Source: Verticillium longisporum
Taxonomy: Eukaryota; Ascomycota; Sordariomycetes; Glomerellales; Plectosphaerellaceae
Assembly: GCA_019188255.1 (NCBI GenBank)
Contig: JAETXT010000009.1
Location: forward strand, 620,001-684,000
Direction of reading: 5' to 3'
Length of the DNA stretch: 64,000 bases
Under the pieces are notes generated by a model. The model saw nothing but the letters and a program-made list of their open reading frames with translations, searched no databases and had not been told where the DNA came from. The position numbers and the translations under genes were made by a program. This document shows positions 1 through 12,191 of this stretch, one piece after another. Within the stretch, counting starts at the first letter, position 1. Each line of letters begins with the position of its first letter.

Positions 1-322
1 TCAACCCGCATGCCGTGATCATGTAGATCTTTCGTCGTCCCAATACAAATCCCCAGTTCGACCGTTACATGTCATCACATCATCGCCAATACTATACTCC
101 CATCAACCCCAAAACCCAACCATCCGTTCTGATGCCAAAACGCGTTCATGGGAATTACGCTGGCCCATATCGCTTAACTGAAATCCAACACCCTGCGCAG
201 CAACTCGTCCTCGGTCATTCGACACTTGGGGGTGGCATCTGAGAGTAACGGGTCAACACAGGCAGTCCACGCGCGGCAGTGATATACACAGAGGGGGGGG
301 GGGGGAAGAAGGAAATCCGGGA
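1..322. other. Intergenic, downstream of the first regulator
   Basis: No gene is visible. A 13-base G run lies at about 293-305, just beyond the intended stop codon of the minus-strand regulator. If that gene is read with its apparent frameshift, translation runs on into this stretch to a stop at 174. Confidence 0.5.
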
Positions 323-2262
323 CTATACCCTCAGCCAATTTTGCGCCACCCACTGCCCCGACTGTCCCGCTGTGCCGGTGGCCTTGGCCAACAGTTCGGC
401 CTTCTTCTTCTCGGCCTGTTCGCGCTGCATGGCCTCGCGCTGCTGGAGAGGATTCATCTCGTAGCCTGCCGAAGGCGGTGCTTCTCGGGCCGAGAGCAGG
501 CGAGCCGAGAGCATTTTTTTCAAAGTTGTGCGAGTTGGGGTACGGATTGGCCATGAGACCATCTCGGCGGATGAGCATGGATGGGATGCGGATTTGAATC
601 TGACCCTTTGTTAGCTTTCCTGTGTGTCATGTCAATCAGCCTGGCTCTAGCGTACCTGAGAGAGCAAGTGGGCATATTTCACGCCGAGCTCGTCGCCGAT
701 GAATTTGAGTCGTCCTACAATCCAGGACCGCTGCGCATCGGTCGTGTAGTCCTGGCCGTGAAGGATGGCAAGAGGCCACGTCAGGAAGTAGCCGGGCAAG
801 CCCTTCAGGGCGTCCTCCACACCGCAGGCAAAACCGGAGAGGTTCGCACGCTCCATCACTTCGGGACGCTTCAAGTGCCAGCCGAGCTGATATGGCACAG
901 ATGCAACAATGTCGGTGATGGTGTCGACACACGTCCGCGCGGCCGAAGCATATTCTGGTGTCGTGCGGTAGTCAACTGGGCTGCACACCCAGGCCGCGCA
1001 ACGAACAATGACCGACGCCAGGATGAGGCGGCAGACGCGAGCCATGTTCAGTACACTGGCGATCCAGAAATCTTGATAGATATCCACGCGCCCAGGGAAC
1101 ACTTCAGCCTTCTCATAGTCGCCATTAGGGACGTGATCCTCCCAAGCCACTGTCTTGAACCTAAAGTGCTCCGGTAGGTTTTGCAGCCAGTTCATGGCCT
1201 CTTGATCGACCGTTTGGGCACGCCGAATCATGTCCAGCATGATGTCAATGTTCTCAGGGCAGCGAGCCATGGTGGACATGAGGCGCGTGGCTTCGGCTCT
1301 CAGTTCGGCCGTCTTGATGGCGAAGCGTTGTGATATGGCAGCGGCCTCATCCTTGACAGCATCACTCAACCACCACTCAACGCCCATGATGGGTGCGGTG
1401 CAAGTGGTGAGTGTGTGGATAATCATTTGCGTACGAACAGCAACGAAAAGGAGGAAACCCGTCTTGGTGCGTAGTTGCTTGCGTCCGCGGGCTTTGACGA
1501 GCTGGATGGCGCCTTCGATATGTGAACCCCAAGCGAACATGCCCATTTGCCTGGCTGTGATGTTTTCGAATAGTCCGAGCATGAGGACGGAGGCCAGCGT
1601 GGCGTCCGACTTGCCCTGCTCAGGGTGCTGGAGAGCGACATGCGTGGCAGCCAGTGCCTTTGTGTAGTGGCCGAGGGCCTTGGCGTTCAGTTTCGTCGCA
1701 GAAGCGTTCGGCCTGTTCCCTAGTGACGCCAACGCGCAGGCGTTGAACGCATGGTGCAGGTGGCTGCTGGGCATTTCCGACTTGAGAAGCGGTAGCAGGT
1801 ACTCGTGGAAGCCTCTGGTGCTGCCCTGGCGCGGGATCAAGACATAATTAGACACAAAGTGGCACGATGCCATTTGCTCGACGGGCACGTCGAGCATGGG
1901 CATGACGATGGAGAAGCCGTCTTGGCTGCCAGGCGAAGAAGACGCGCTCTTGGTGACCTGGACCTGGGGTTGCGCCAGGGGCTCGACATCTTTGCCCTTA
2001 CCGAGGGCCTTGCGGTTGGCCTTCTGCGCCCTCCTCTCGGTTGCCTTGGTCTCGTTGCGAAAGACAAGATCGAATTCGTCCTTGTAGCCAGGACATTGGC
2101 GGCGCGACTTGGTGCACTGGTTGCATGTGGGCTTTGTCTCGTCACACTGGAAATGGTTAGATATGGGGGCCTATGTCGCCATGGCGGTTCGTGACGCTTT
2201 ACCTTGATTCTCCTCGTCCTACACATCTGGCAACCCCTCGAAGGCTTGCCGCAGTACACCAT
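323..2262 (-). CDS. Zn(II)2Cys6 fungal transcription factor with one apparent frameshift
   Basis: Nuclear DNA-binding regulator; target unknown. Exons, 5' to 3' on the minus strand, are 2262-2203, 2146-656 and 599-323, all with GT-AG introns. Intron 1 splits the zinc cluster: CQMC, six residues, C is completed by CDETKPTC, NQC, then TKSRRQC, giving the six-cysteine spacing. Exon 2 (497 codons) is a helical region of the Fungal_trans_2 type. Exons 1 and 2 are both in phase. Exon 3 is one base too long: a conserved-looking start (IPSMLIRRDGLMANPYPN) and a conserved-looking end (NPLQQREAMQREQAEKK, final WLRV) lie in different frames that meet at a T7 run (514-520). With six T's the protein would be about 608 aa; as printed it runs to a stop at 174 with an unrelated tail. 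Family assignment is firm. The judgement that the exon 3 segments are conserved rests on family memory. Confidence 0.85.
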
Positions 2263-5200
2263 GGCGACTATGAAAAGGGTCGTTGGTAACGAGCGCGGCT
2301 GGTGACGGCTGTCGTGAAAGAGTCGAAGATGGCAAGTGGTTCCCGCCCTTGTTAGTGAACTAGTAGTTTGTCGTACAGCTGGGCAGCAAATGTGTCGATG
2401 ATAATAGTCCGCAATGGTTTGAATATGGTGTCAAGTTGATAGCGTGACGGAGTTGCCTTGAGTTGATAGTGGAAGGACAATGACGGATGAGAATAAGGAT
2501 AAGGATGAAAGATGAGGACGGGGGCGTGGGTGCGAGGGGTTGAAACGAGAAAGGGCAGGCCAAGGCTCACGCCAGGCCAGGATCAGGTCAGGACGGGACG
2601 AAACAGGGGTGGAGGCGTCGAGATGCCAAGCGTTGCCTCGGCCGGGGTTGTGGGAGATCTGATCGGGCTTGGTCGACTTGGGGTCAAGTGCCCGATTGAA
2701 GGTTGTTTACAATACTACCTTACCTCTTCTCTGGATGCTGTGTGACCCGACCTGATGCTACCGTGACTTTGGGCGGACCTTGGCTCAACAGCAGGTACCT
2801 TCGGCAGTCGATGTTCGGATACAGTGCGATGCAACCAGTACAGTCGTATTGTGTGACCCTAGGCTAGGACGGAGGGACAATGGGATGTTTCGTAGGACAG
2901 GAGGTCGCGGAGGGCGTGGGAACGTATATGGTTGGCGGCGATTGTGGGACAGGATGCTGAGATCGAGCTGCGGTCTGTTTGAGGTATACGCTGCCGCAGG
3001 ATCTCGTGGTTCGGATTGGAGCAGATCGGATGGCCTGGCGTGGAGGTTGCTGGCCAAGGCTTTTGTGACGCCAAGGAGGAGAAGAAGAAAGGTGATGGAA
3101 GAGGAGAATCCGTGCAGCAAGGAGGATTCGCTGGGTTGGCAGGTCAGGCAAGGTGAAATACCAAGCTTGGTTGTCACCAGATGGAGTGCGGCCAGAGAAC
3201 AGAAGTTGAGTTCGCGCGTCCCATCAGGAGGGACTGCCGGTACAGAAAACCCAACTAATGGCGGCCTAGAGGATGATGAAGCCTCCCCGAAATAGGTACT
3301 TAGCTCTGGACTGACTTGAGACAAGACAGAGATGATGGGTGGAAGAAGCCGGCGGCGATGGATGCATGGGTACGTCAGGGCGAAGATTGACGTTAGGCCA
3401 GCCTCAACGATTGCTGCAGCGCGCTTTGACAGGGCCAGGGGTCGCTGTCTTTACCTGGCTAGCGTTAATACGGAAGTTTCCATCATGTCCACCGCCGCCT
3501 TGATGCTCTCCTCAAATCTACGTGCCTTGACTGCCCATGTACCTTGTTTTCCAATGTACAGTATTCGTTGCCTGCTCCGATGATCCCGACGCATCATGCT
3601 TCTGTCAAACATGTCCTTTGCACACCCCTGATCATGAATTTGACAGCCTGATCATGGATATGACAGGCCAGATATGGCAGATCGCCATGACCCCGGCTTC
3701 TGATGACAGACAGACACTACCTACCCTCTGGCTCTTCTCAGTGACAGATGCCGCCGTTGTCTCGCCGTCCCCTCGCCGTCCCCCTTAGCGTCGCGTCGCC
3801 TGAGGGCCTACGCCTTGTGCTCGCCAGGTGGAGGCCCTCTGGTTCCTATACATTACTCGAGATCAGCTTGATTTACCACCAGAAGCAGCAGCAGCAGCAT
3901 CAACGACGACGCCGGTCTGAAACCATCCCATCATCCGGGCAGCGATTCTTCACGAAGCCCATGTTTCACATCCACTACCCAAAACCGAGACACCGAGAGC
4001 AGCGACGAAAGAAGAGACACGGCTGTGCTACCCCAGTGTCTTGCCCTTTCTTTTTTGTCACTTCCATAACCCCCCATGGCCTATAGGATCACCCTTCAAC
4101 TTCCCGCCCTCAATGCGCCTCCTCCCGTTCGTGACAAATGCTCCCTCCCTCGTGGCCGCCATCGATCGAGACAGCCAGGAACACGAGGTCGACGGGCGAG
4201 GGTGCGAACCATTCAAGCATTTTGCTTTTTTGTTTTCTCGGTCGCCTACACGTCTCCCACGTCGCACGAGCAGCACATCACTAAGCGGCCCTCGTTCGTG
4301 TCGCATCTCATCAGCACCGTCCATCGTTCATCTACGGTACACTCTACGTTAGCCTGTCCCCTGACACGGCGATTCAGGAACACGCTTTTCCCACCCCCCC
4401 ACTCGCCACCAACCAGCCAGCAGACAAGCAAGCAAGCCAGCCAGCTTTCGGCCCCTCTTGAGATCTTCCCTCCCGACCCGGCCCCCCATTTCCTCCCCAT
4501 GTCTTTTCCCCCCTGAAATGACCATCTCTCTTCCTGTCATATCGACAGCCCCCCTCCCCCCGTTCCCTGATTTCGTAGCCAAACAAATAAATGAGAAGTG
4601 TATTAAGAGGCAAAACCCATGACAGGCAGTACCCCGCCCCACGCCGCAGATCACCCGGACCTCGGTCTCGGCCCCCCAGAATATTCGCCCTCCATCGGCC
4701 GGCGGTGGTGGTGGTGGTGGTGATCCCCTCAAAATCCACCATCCCCACCATCCCATCACCTCGCATTTTCAGACTGCAAGCCTGCAGATGTGCCGAGCCG
4801 CACTTTGCCCTTCCCAGATCCCTGGATGGGGCCATCCTCGATGCGGAAATGCTTGCGGGTGAGGGGACGCCACCTGCTGTCCTGGAGGCGGGGGGCGCAT
4901 GTACTGTACACCCGTTGCCAATTGCTGACGGATGCCGAGGGAACATCAACCTCCATCCCTTTAGGACCGAGAACGGTCTCAGGTACTTTGGAGCCAAGGA
5001 GCCGGCTCGACCGCCTACTTAAAAGATTATTATCTGATATAGTGCGATCAAGCGATATCATATAACTGGTCCGGAAGCTGATTTCTGCCATCATATCTGG
5101 AGCGCCCAGTACGTACCGTTGTACCTGAGGTCGTTCTCATAAAGGGATGAACCGCGATACGACACGGGGAGCGTCCTGTGGGAGGGCAGACCACTGGACA

Positions 5201-5571
5201 TGGTTCACAAGCAGAAGCCGAGGCATGGGCCTGAATGATTATGATTTTATCGTTGCGTTTCTCTACTGAACGTCGCCGTCCATCCATCCATCCATCCGTT
5301 CTCCCACCCCACCCCTGCGCCTGGACAAATGAATGCCGCGGCACAGAGCTGGGTGTTGTTCGATGGCCAGACGACCCTTTCGCTTTTCTGCCTTTCCTGC
5401 CCTGGCTGTTCTTGTGATATCCTTCCCCCGCCCATTCTTGGTCTTGTCCAACGCCGTAAACTCCATGCCGCCGCCGCCGCCCTTGTCCTTCCTGACCCGT
5501 GCTAATCCTGTTGCTCCGCTGCTGCCCTCCCCCGGGCGCGAGTGTGCAAGCCCCCTCTCGTGAGTGAGCCC
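2263..5571. other. Long intergenic region (~3.3 kb)
   Basis: I recognise no gene. Open frames up to 207 codons exist on both strands (for example around 2780-3324 and 4374-4997), but they overlap each other, have low-complexity composition and match no family I know. The stretch contains a GGT-type microsatellite near 4699-4722 and a CATC repeat near 5277-5298. Part of it is probably the promoter and leader of the minus-strand regulator that starts at 2262. Confidence 0.5.
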
Positions 5572-8500
5572 TTACGCGTCGAACAAGTTGGCGAGTCCAA
5601 TGAGGCTATCGTCCGCGACGCCCGTCGATTGCTGCCCCTTGGACCCCGCCTCGTCCGCGGGCGTCATAAACTCCTGCGCCATCTTGCTGCGCGCGGGCTT
5701 CTTCTGCACAGCCGGCAGCCCGCTCTTGGGTAGTTTGTGCATCTCAGCCATGCTCACGCCCTTGACGTCCTTCAAAAGGTGCAGCACGAGCGCCCGCTGC
5801 TGGCGCGACCCGGAGCTGGGCTTCGGCGCAAACTCCCCGAGCTTCTCAAAGTCTTTGAACTTGACGCCTGGGATGCTGAGGAGGAAATTCTTCGGCGAGT
5901 CCGTCAGCGTCATGTAGTGGACCACGATCGCCGCGATGAGCGACGCAAGATCCTTCTGCAGGTCAACAAAGTACGGCTCGTGGAAGGATGTCACGCAGGC
6001 CTCGAGGACCTGTGTTGAGATGTATTCGCGAATCTGCGTGGCCCTCTCGTGGTCGATGGCCGTCGTGTCGAGCCAGGGATCAGCGCCGCCGTCCTGTTGT
6101 GTGTTGCCATCGCCACCCGCAGCTGTCATGTCGGACGACTGGAAGTCGGGCACGATCGATCGGAAGACACGCAGAATGATGTTGCAGCACCTCCCATCTC
6201 TCATTCGGATAGCATGGGTGCTGAACAGAAGAAGAGGCTCGACAATGCTCGAGTGCATGAGACAGAATTTTCTAAGCGTCGGGTATCGTTTGGGAGGGTC
6301 CTGTGGCCGCAGCGGCGCGGGGTCTGCATGAGTGTCAGCACGAAAGACGCAAGGCCAGTGTACACACGGGAATACTTACTTCGCTTCGTTGGGTCAAGGA
6401 AATCGGCGACCATGATGACTGCCGTGTGAGTGACCTGACGCAGGATGCTCTCCGACTTCATCTCCTCGGTCAGGTCGTCGCTTCCGACGTCAATCTTCTG
6501 TTGGTCCTCAAGCCTCTTCCATTCGGAGCTGATCTTCGCGTCCATCTGTCGGAAGCAATTCGCCAGGAGCGGCGGCAGGAAGTGCTCGCGCTGTTCCAGT
6601 GGACAATCATCCACCAGGTATCTCGTCAGGTTGAGCAGATTGATCTGTTGATGGGCAGACAGGTGGACTGCGTTCTGGAACAACGCTTCGGCGAGGGGGC
6701 TCGGCAGTTCGCCAAAGCCGTAAAAGTAAGTCTCGAGCCGGCTCATGCAGTAAATAATCGCATAGCATGTCTCTCGCACGAACCGCACCGAGCCTCTGAT
6801 GGTCGATGCAAGACCTTCAAGCGTCCCTTTCCTATCCGTTACGCGAGCGTAGAACTCGTCTTTGCTGCCTTCCGAGATGCCTGCCTGCCAAAAGCGATCA
6901 CTGAGCACCCTCTTGACGACAGTGCCCATCTCATTGGGAAATTCGGGCCAGTTATCGGGGTTGTGCGAAGCATGGGCATGGCTGCAAGGTCAGTTGTATG
7001 TCCATGCTGTGACCTGGCCGGAGATATACATACCTGAGGAATTGCAGAAGATCAGGCAAGATGGCCTGGAAGGCTTCGTTATTCCAGAGCCTGTATGATG
7101 CCTGGAAGGGCTGGGAAGACTTCTCCAGCTTTTCGACCGAGTAAGAAAGGAAAGATTTGGTTGGTCGAAGAGGTAGCATCTGCAGCATGTTAGAATCGAT
7201 CGGACAGCAGACAGGAGATCCCATGGGTATACCTTTTGCCTGTCTTCGAGCTCCGCCTGCAGAGCAAGGCCCTCAGCATCCAGCTCGCACGCGCCCCAGT
7301 CGCTAACAGTATGAGCTCCGTGATTCCTGAGATAGGCCTTCGCTTTATCTAGCGCCATCAGCTCACAGAAGCCAGAGTCTGACGAACGAGCCTGCCTAAG
7401 CCCGGGATTCGGCCATTGAGCCTTGATTGGCACGATGAAACTTTCCAATCGCTGCAGCTGCACCTGGGGATCAATGTTGCTCGCTCTGTGGACGATGATG
7501 AACAGAAATATTTGATATGCAATCTGTCGCTTCTCGTCCAGCGTCCCCGAGGTGACCATGTCACGGACCCGCGTCTCGACTTGATCATAAACAGCAAGCA
7601 GATGATCGGGAACCTTGGATGCTAGCCTCTGCAGTTCGAACATGCTTTCGGACTGGAAGTCCTTGATGGCCTCGTTGAAGGCACGGTGTTCCGGCTGGGG
7701 CGCCGGCCACGTCATTAGGATGTGCTCGAGGACCTTCAGCATAAACTGAGGTCTCTTATCGAGTGCTGATGTTGACATGAGGACCAGGATTTGCAGTACC
7801 CTCTTGCGAATCATTGGGTCTTCAAAGTTCATATCCAGAAGCCTGTGACACCAAGATTCGAGGCCGTCCTCGAGGCTCGATCGTTGTTGATCCTAGACCA
7901 CATCAGCACCAAGCAAAATTCTTCGAATATCATGTCACTCACATAATCGGGATTGCCGCGTTGGATTGGGTTGGCCCTCCACTTCATGTAGCCCTTGTTG
8001 GCTGCATCGATTACGGTCAAGTGGGCATCGGCGCGTAGAACAGGCATGGAATGCTTCGCGTATGCGGCGACTACGGGGTTAGCAGATCTCTCACTAAGGC
8101 TGTGGTGCAGGGCGCGTACCATTCAAGCTCGGCTGTCCATCGTACAGATGGTGCAGCACCTGCTCGGTTTGGCCCAGGATGTGCGAGATGGCGTCGGACG
8201 GCTTCAGCTGGACAATTGCCTCGATGACTTGCATACTGTAGCGACGGTAGTTGCCTAGGAAAGCATGCCTCTCAGGCATAGTGTCTGTGTCTTCCATGAG
8301 GAACAGATAGGTGGCATCTTGCGTGTCTTCAGGCAGGTTTTCGTATCTGATGAGCCTCGAACCGCACAGCTCAAGTAGAGGCCCAATGAGCTCTGAGTTG
8401 GCGGAGCTTTGCCGGATTAACCTGTTGTTCACGAGTCGGGTCCACGTTACGTGCACTGGGATGGACACATTGAGGCTCTGGCTTTGCGATACAACAACGA

Positions 8501-9772
8501 GAAGATTCAGGAAACCATCGATATCTGACCCCGTGGGAACGACGGAGAATTTGCGATCAAGATAATTTCCAAGTAAGGACAGCATCTGGAAGAGTCAGTA
8601 CGGAATGCTCCATCGGTATCTGCTGTCATACGAACCTCGGAGAATTTCTTAGCAAACTGGTATTTGTCGTCGTCGATATCTTCAGCGTCGACCACCGACC
8701 AGTTAAAGAGCTCCTTGAGCAGTCCGACCGACGCCTGCTCGTACATGGGCGCCACCAGCTCTGCGAACTCCTCATCGTAAAAGTCGTCGCGTGAATAAAG
8801 GGCATGCAAGACCTCCAGAGCTCCCTGCACCAGTATGTTAGCAAAGCTCCCCCCAAGATGGCAGCAGGGCTTAGCCACCGAGAGCTAAGGTGCCATACCT
8901 TTTGGACAGACACTTGGGAAGCAGCAAGCGCTCTGGAGGCGACGGGGACGACTTTCGAGGCTGCAGTGCCCTTGGGGATCGTGCACGGCATTAACGTGCT
9001 GAGGACGGAGAGCGCCTTCACGGCGCAGGAACGCACTTCGCTGTTGCCGTTGATGTCGCCGTTGAGACATTGCTCGAGCAGAGTCACCAACCGCACCAGC
9101 CAACCCTCATCACCGTACCGCACTTCGGGGGCTGGGTTGCGGTTCTTGATCGCCTCGGCCAGCACAGCGGTGGGCGTGGTGATTTCTGTCCAACCTTTGC
9201 ACAGGACCCCCTGCCTCATGGCCACCACGACGTCATCGCCAAAGAAGGTCTCGTAGCCCAGCGTCTCGAGAACCGTCATGACGAGCTCCTTGTGTACGGC
9301 CGAGTCGGGCACCTGCCAAAGCTGAACCAGCAGCTCGTCCATGTCCATCCACTCGGTGCCCCACGACCTTTTTGCCACCTCTACCCAGAGCTGGGCCGTC
9401 TTGTTTCTGATGTACAACGGATCGGCTTGCGAGATGCCCTGGCACAGCTCCAGCATCCACCCCTGAGGGTCGAGGCCTGTTCGGTGGTGTAGTCGGCCCA
9501 CTTGTGCTTGATGGCATTATCGAGAAGCGAGAGCGCATAGTGTCGGACCACGGCGGGCTGCGACTTGTTCGAGGCCAGGGTGTAGCCGTGGAAGGGTGCT
9601 TCGTCGACGGCCTTGACGTTTTCGAGGAACTCTTGCGCCTCCCTCCGAGCTTCGTTGGCTGAGTAGGGGCGTGTACGACCTCGAGGGCCTGGTGAATCTG
9701 GGAGAGGATATCGACCTCCCCGCCGTTTGACGAGCCGATGCCGGCAGCGCCATTGGGATGCGCCGAGGCCAT
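5572..9772 (-). CDS. msn5: Karyopherin-beta, Msn5/exportin-5 family
   Basis: Nuclear transport receptor that binds Ran-GTP and cargo and shuttles through nuclear pores. In yeast Msn5 exports phosphorylated regulators; animal exportin-5 exports structured RNA. Eight exons fit in phase: 9772-8899, 8824-8636, 8585-8120, 8070-7943, 7892-7233, 7179-7034, 6981-6380 and 6323-5572, all GT-AG, totalling about 1272 aa, the usual size for the family. The N-terminus (SQIHQALEVVHAP, then YSANEARREAQEFLENVK) is the importin-beta N-terminal repeat; the rest is HEAT-type helices ending in GLANLFDA. Exon 1 contains two single-base shortfalls, at a four-base run at 9666-9669 and another at 9460-9463. Each moves the frame by one, and correcting both restores exact phase into exon 2. 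Everything else is intact, so I read this as a functional gene with sequence errors. Choosing Msn5/exportin-5 over other exportins rests on family memory. Confidence 0.88.
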
Positions 9773-10549
9773 GATAGACGGAGCAAGACAACCCTCGATC
9801 GGGAGCTCTGGGTCGAACGTGATGATGCCTCCTCGAAGATATCAAATCGATCGCATGCGGTTCGGGAGTCGGGTTGCTGTAAGGGAGGGAAAGGGCGGGG
9901 GATGAGTCCAGTGTTTGTTGTTGGATTTGGAGAGTAACGGCAGTGAGCTGACTAGGGGTCGAGATTTGGGGCGGGAGACAACAAAAATGGTGGGGGTCTT
10001 TGGGTTAAGATATGTTAGGCAGCGCGAGCTGCAGCACACAGAAAGGGCGACTACTGCGGACAAGCTGTAGAGAAGGTCAAACCGAAGCTGGGAGAAGGCA
10101 GAGAACAGATCAGGTGGGAGGTGAAGCGTGAAGTGTCAAGCAAATAATTCGCCCCAGGGATCTGGACCCAGGCAGGCAGACCGAGCTTCCAGGGAGGTGA
10201 GGTAATGTATGGTAAGGTCCTTAGCGACGAACTGAAAGGCACTCGGACCCGACCTGAATATGGAAGTGGGCGCACATGCATGGATGCCAGAAACCTGACG
10301 CCCGGGCCTGACAGCCCGGGGCCTGGGCCTGGGCCTGCGAGTTAAACCCTCCCTTGACGCGGCCATGACCGAAGGTACCCAGCCCAGTGGGGACGCTGTA
10401 AAGTACAGTACTGCTCCAGGCGGCAGGGCGCTGATAAGATCTGTCACTGGCCAGTAGGTAGGGATGTAGCAAAGGGACGCAATATCAACAAGACGCATCA
10501 GAACAGTGAATTCGTTGCAGAGTTTTACCTTCTACCCTCACGAAACATC
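9773..10549. other. Intergenic, exportin upstream region
   Basis: No gene is recognisable. The stretch holds the promoter side of the exportin gene and the 3' side of the DPH7-like remnant. A short GGGCCT direct repeat (three copies) lies near 10318-10337. Open frames of 70-120 codons on the minus strand show no domain. Confidence 0.5.
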
Positions 10550-11329
10550 TCAACTTGTCTCGAATCTCCACAAACACAGCAGTTTATCGTAGAAACTTGT
10601 AGACACGCAGACAAGTGGCTGTAAGCTGACACCAGTCCCTGGCACGAAATCGCTGCCATAGTTCATGCTCTTGTGCTCCTCAAACCGACATAGCACCTTG
10701 ATATCCCAATTCTGACCATCCAGAGAGCCTCTTAACTCCAGCACCCTCGCTCCTGCATGCATACATGAGGCCAGGACCGTGGCGTGCCATTCGTCTCCCT
10801 CCTGGCGCGCTTGTACCAGCTTCAGCCTCCACACACCGCCTCCCAGGTATTCTTCGGCAATGCGGCTGTACTTGCGAGCTCCGTAGGTCTTGCGAGGCGA
10901 GTGAACTGCGAGAATGCGGAATGTATCGTCGTAGCTTCCCGTGAGCACGATCCTGGACCCATCGTGAAGATGGCAAGACGTCGGCAGGATGGCCGTCACA
11001 CCTGCATCATGCGCATCCAGCTTGAGGGGCGGAAATAGGAGGCCGAATCGGCTCTCTTCGCTTAGTCCCGTGGCGCCCAAGGCGACGTATCGAAGGGCGG
11101 AATCATCACCTCCCGAGTACACCGTGAGGTCATCCTCTGTCCGTCCGTCCTCGTTGGAAGCTGTAGGCGGAGTGAATGCGACAGTCCAGGCCTCAAGTGA
11201 ATGGGTAAGGACAGGATACGGGTCATCCTGAATAATTTTCCAGTCATCGTCAAGGCGCACAAGGCAGACGTCATTCGATGATGTCGTGACAGCAAGGACC
11301 TTGGGGTCTGACGGGTGCCAGGCGAGACA
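10550..11329 (-). pseudogene. 5'-truncated DPH7-like WD40 protein (diphthamide pathway)
   Basis: The frame matches the C-terminal half of Dph7 (yeast Rrt2, human WDR85), the WD40 methylesterase acting before the final amidation of diphthamide on eEF2. Recognisable segments in order are LAWHPSDPKVLAVTTSSNDV, VYSGGDDSALRY, the GSYDDTFRI blade, GGGVWRLK and the C-terminal STSFYDKLLCLW. The frame is open for 259 codons from 11329 and ends at a proper stop at 10550. An in-frame TGA lies at 11332-11330, and everything N-terminal to the LAW motif, normally well over 100 residues, is missing. No acceptor site brings in an upstream exon, and no N-terminal Dph7 sequence is visible further upstream on this strand. 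The adjacent SDR gene starts on the other strand only 15 bp away. The cause could be a rearrangement, an assembly join, or a diverged first exon I failed to recognise. Confidence 0.7.
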
Positions 11330-11343
11330 TCACGCATTTCACC

Positions 11344-12191
11344 ATGACGGATAGTGGTACAACGCTGCCACTGCTTGGCAAGACGGCCCTGATTACAGGA
11401 TCGGCCCGCGGCATCGGTGCTGCTGTTGCCTGGAAGCTTGCGAGTGAGGGAGCAGATGCAAGTCAGACATGAATACAGAATGAAATCCCTCTAATAGCTC
11501 TCACCAGATCATCATCCATCACCTAACAGAATCGAGCAGCGATCGAGCGGCCAACCTAGCTACGCGCATCTGCAATCTTCCTCACAAACCCGCAGTATTC
11601 ACTTTCCGCGCTGACATCTCGTCGCCTACTGGCCCGAGCGAAATCGTTGGCGCCCTGAAAGAGTGGCGTGCCCCGTCTCCTCTTGTCATAGACATACTCG
11701 TAAACAACGCCGGCATCGCGCCCCCCGCCATCCTCGCCGACGTGACGCCGGAACACATCACTTCTGTGCTGGCCACCAACCTCCAGGGCCCTCTCCTTAT
11801 GGCCCAAGCCGTCCAGCCCCACCTGCCGCCGAAAGCCCGCATCGTCAACATCTCTTCCATTGCCGCTCGCCAGACCTTTCGCGGGCTGACCGTATACGGC
11901 GCAAGCAAGGCCGGGATCGAGGCCGTGACGCGCCATCTTGCCCACGAGCTCGGCGGCAACGGCACGACCGTCAACTGCCTCACGCCCGGAACCCTCGACA
12001 GCCAGCTGCTCTGGGAGACCGAGAAGCTGGTCCCCCGGGTGCTCGGCGGGATCAGCAAGAACACGCCGCTGGAGCACAGGGTCGGCACGCCGGAAGAGTT
12101 TGCGTCTGTTGTTGCTTGGGTTTGCAGGCCCGAGGCGGGGTGGATCACTGGTCAGGTCATCAGTGCTACGGGTGGGCAGGCTCTCTACTGA
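11344..12191 (+). CDS. Short-chain dehydrogenase/reductase (classical SDR)
   Basis: NAD(P)-dependent oxidoreductase of the FabG-like classical SDR family; substrate unknown. Two exons, 11344-11457 and 11508-12191, encode 265 aa. The Rossmann glycine motif TGSARGIG lies at residues 18-25, NNAG at about 104-107, and the catalytic Ser-Tyr-Lys appears as NISS followed by VYGASK, with Tyr at about 168 and Lys at about 172. The only join giving a continuous SDR frame (EGAD then IIIHHL) uses a GC-AG intron, donor GCAAGT after GAT and acceptor CACCAG, with a CTAAT branch-like site. The neighbouring GT at 11462 gives the wrong phase. The ATG lies 15 bp from the truncated DPH7-like frame on the opposite strand, so its promoter would lie within that gene. 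Confidence 0.88.

Noticed and set aside
2780..3324. Overlapping 171- and 179-codon frames on opposite strands
   Set aside because: Mutually antisense, no domain, no signal or intron structure; likely chance frames in an unselected region.
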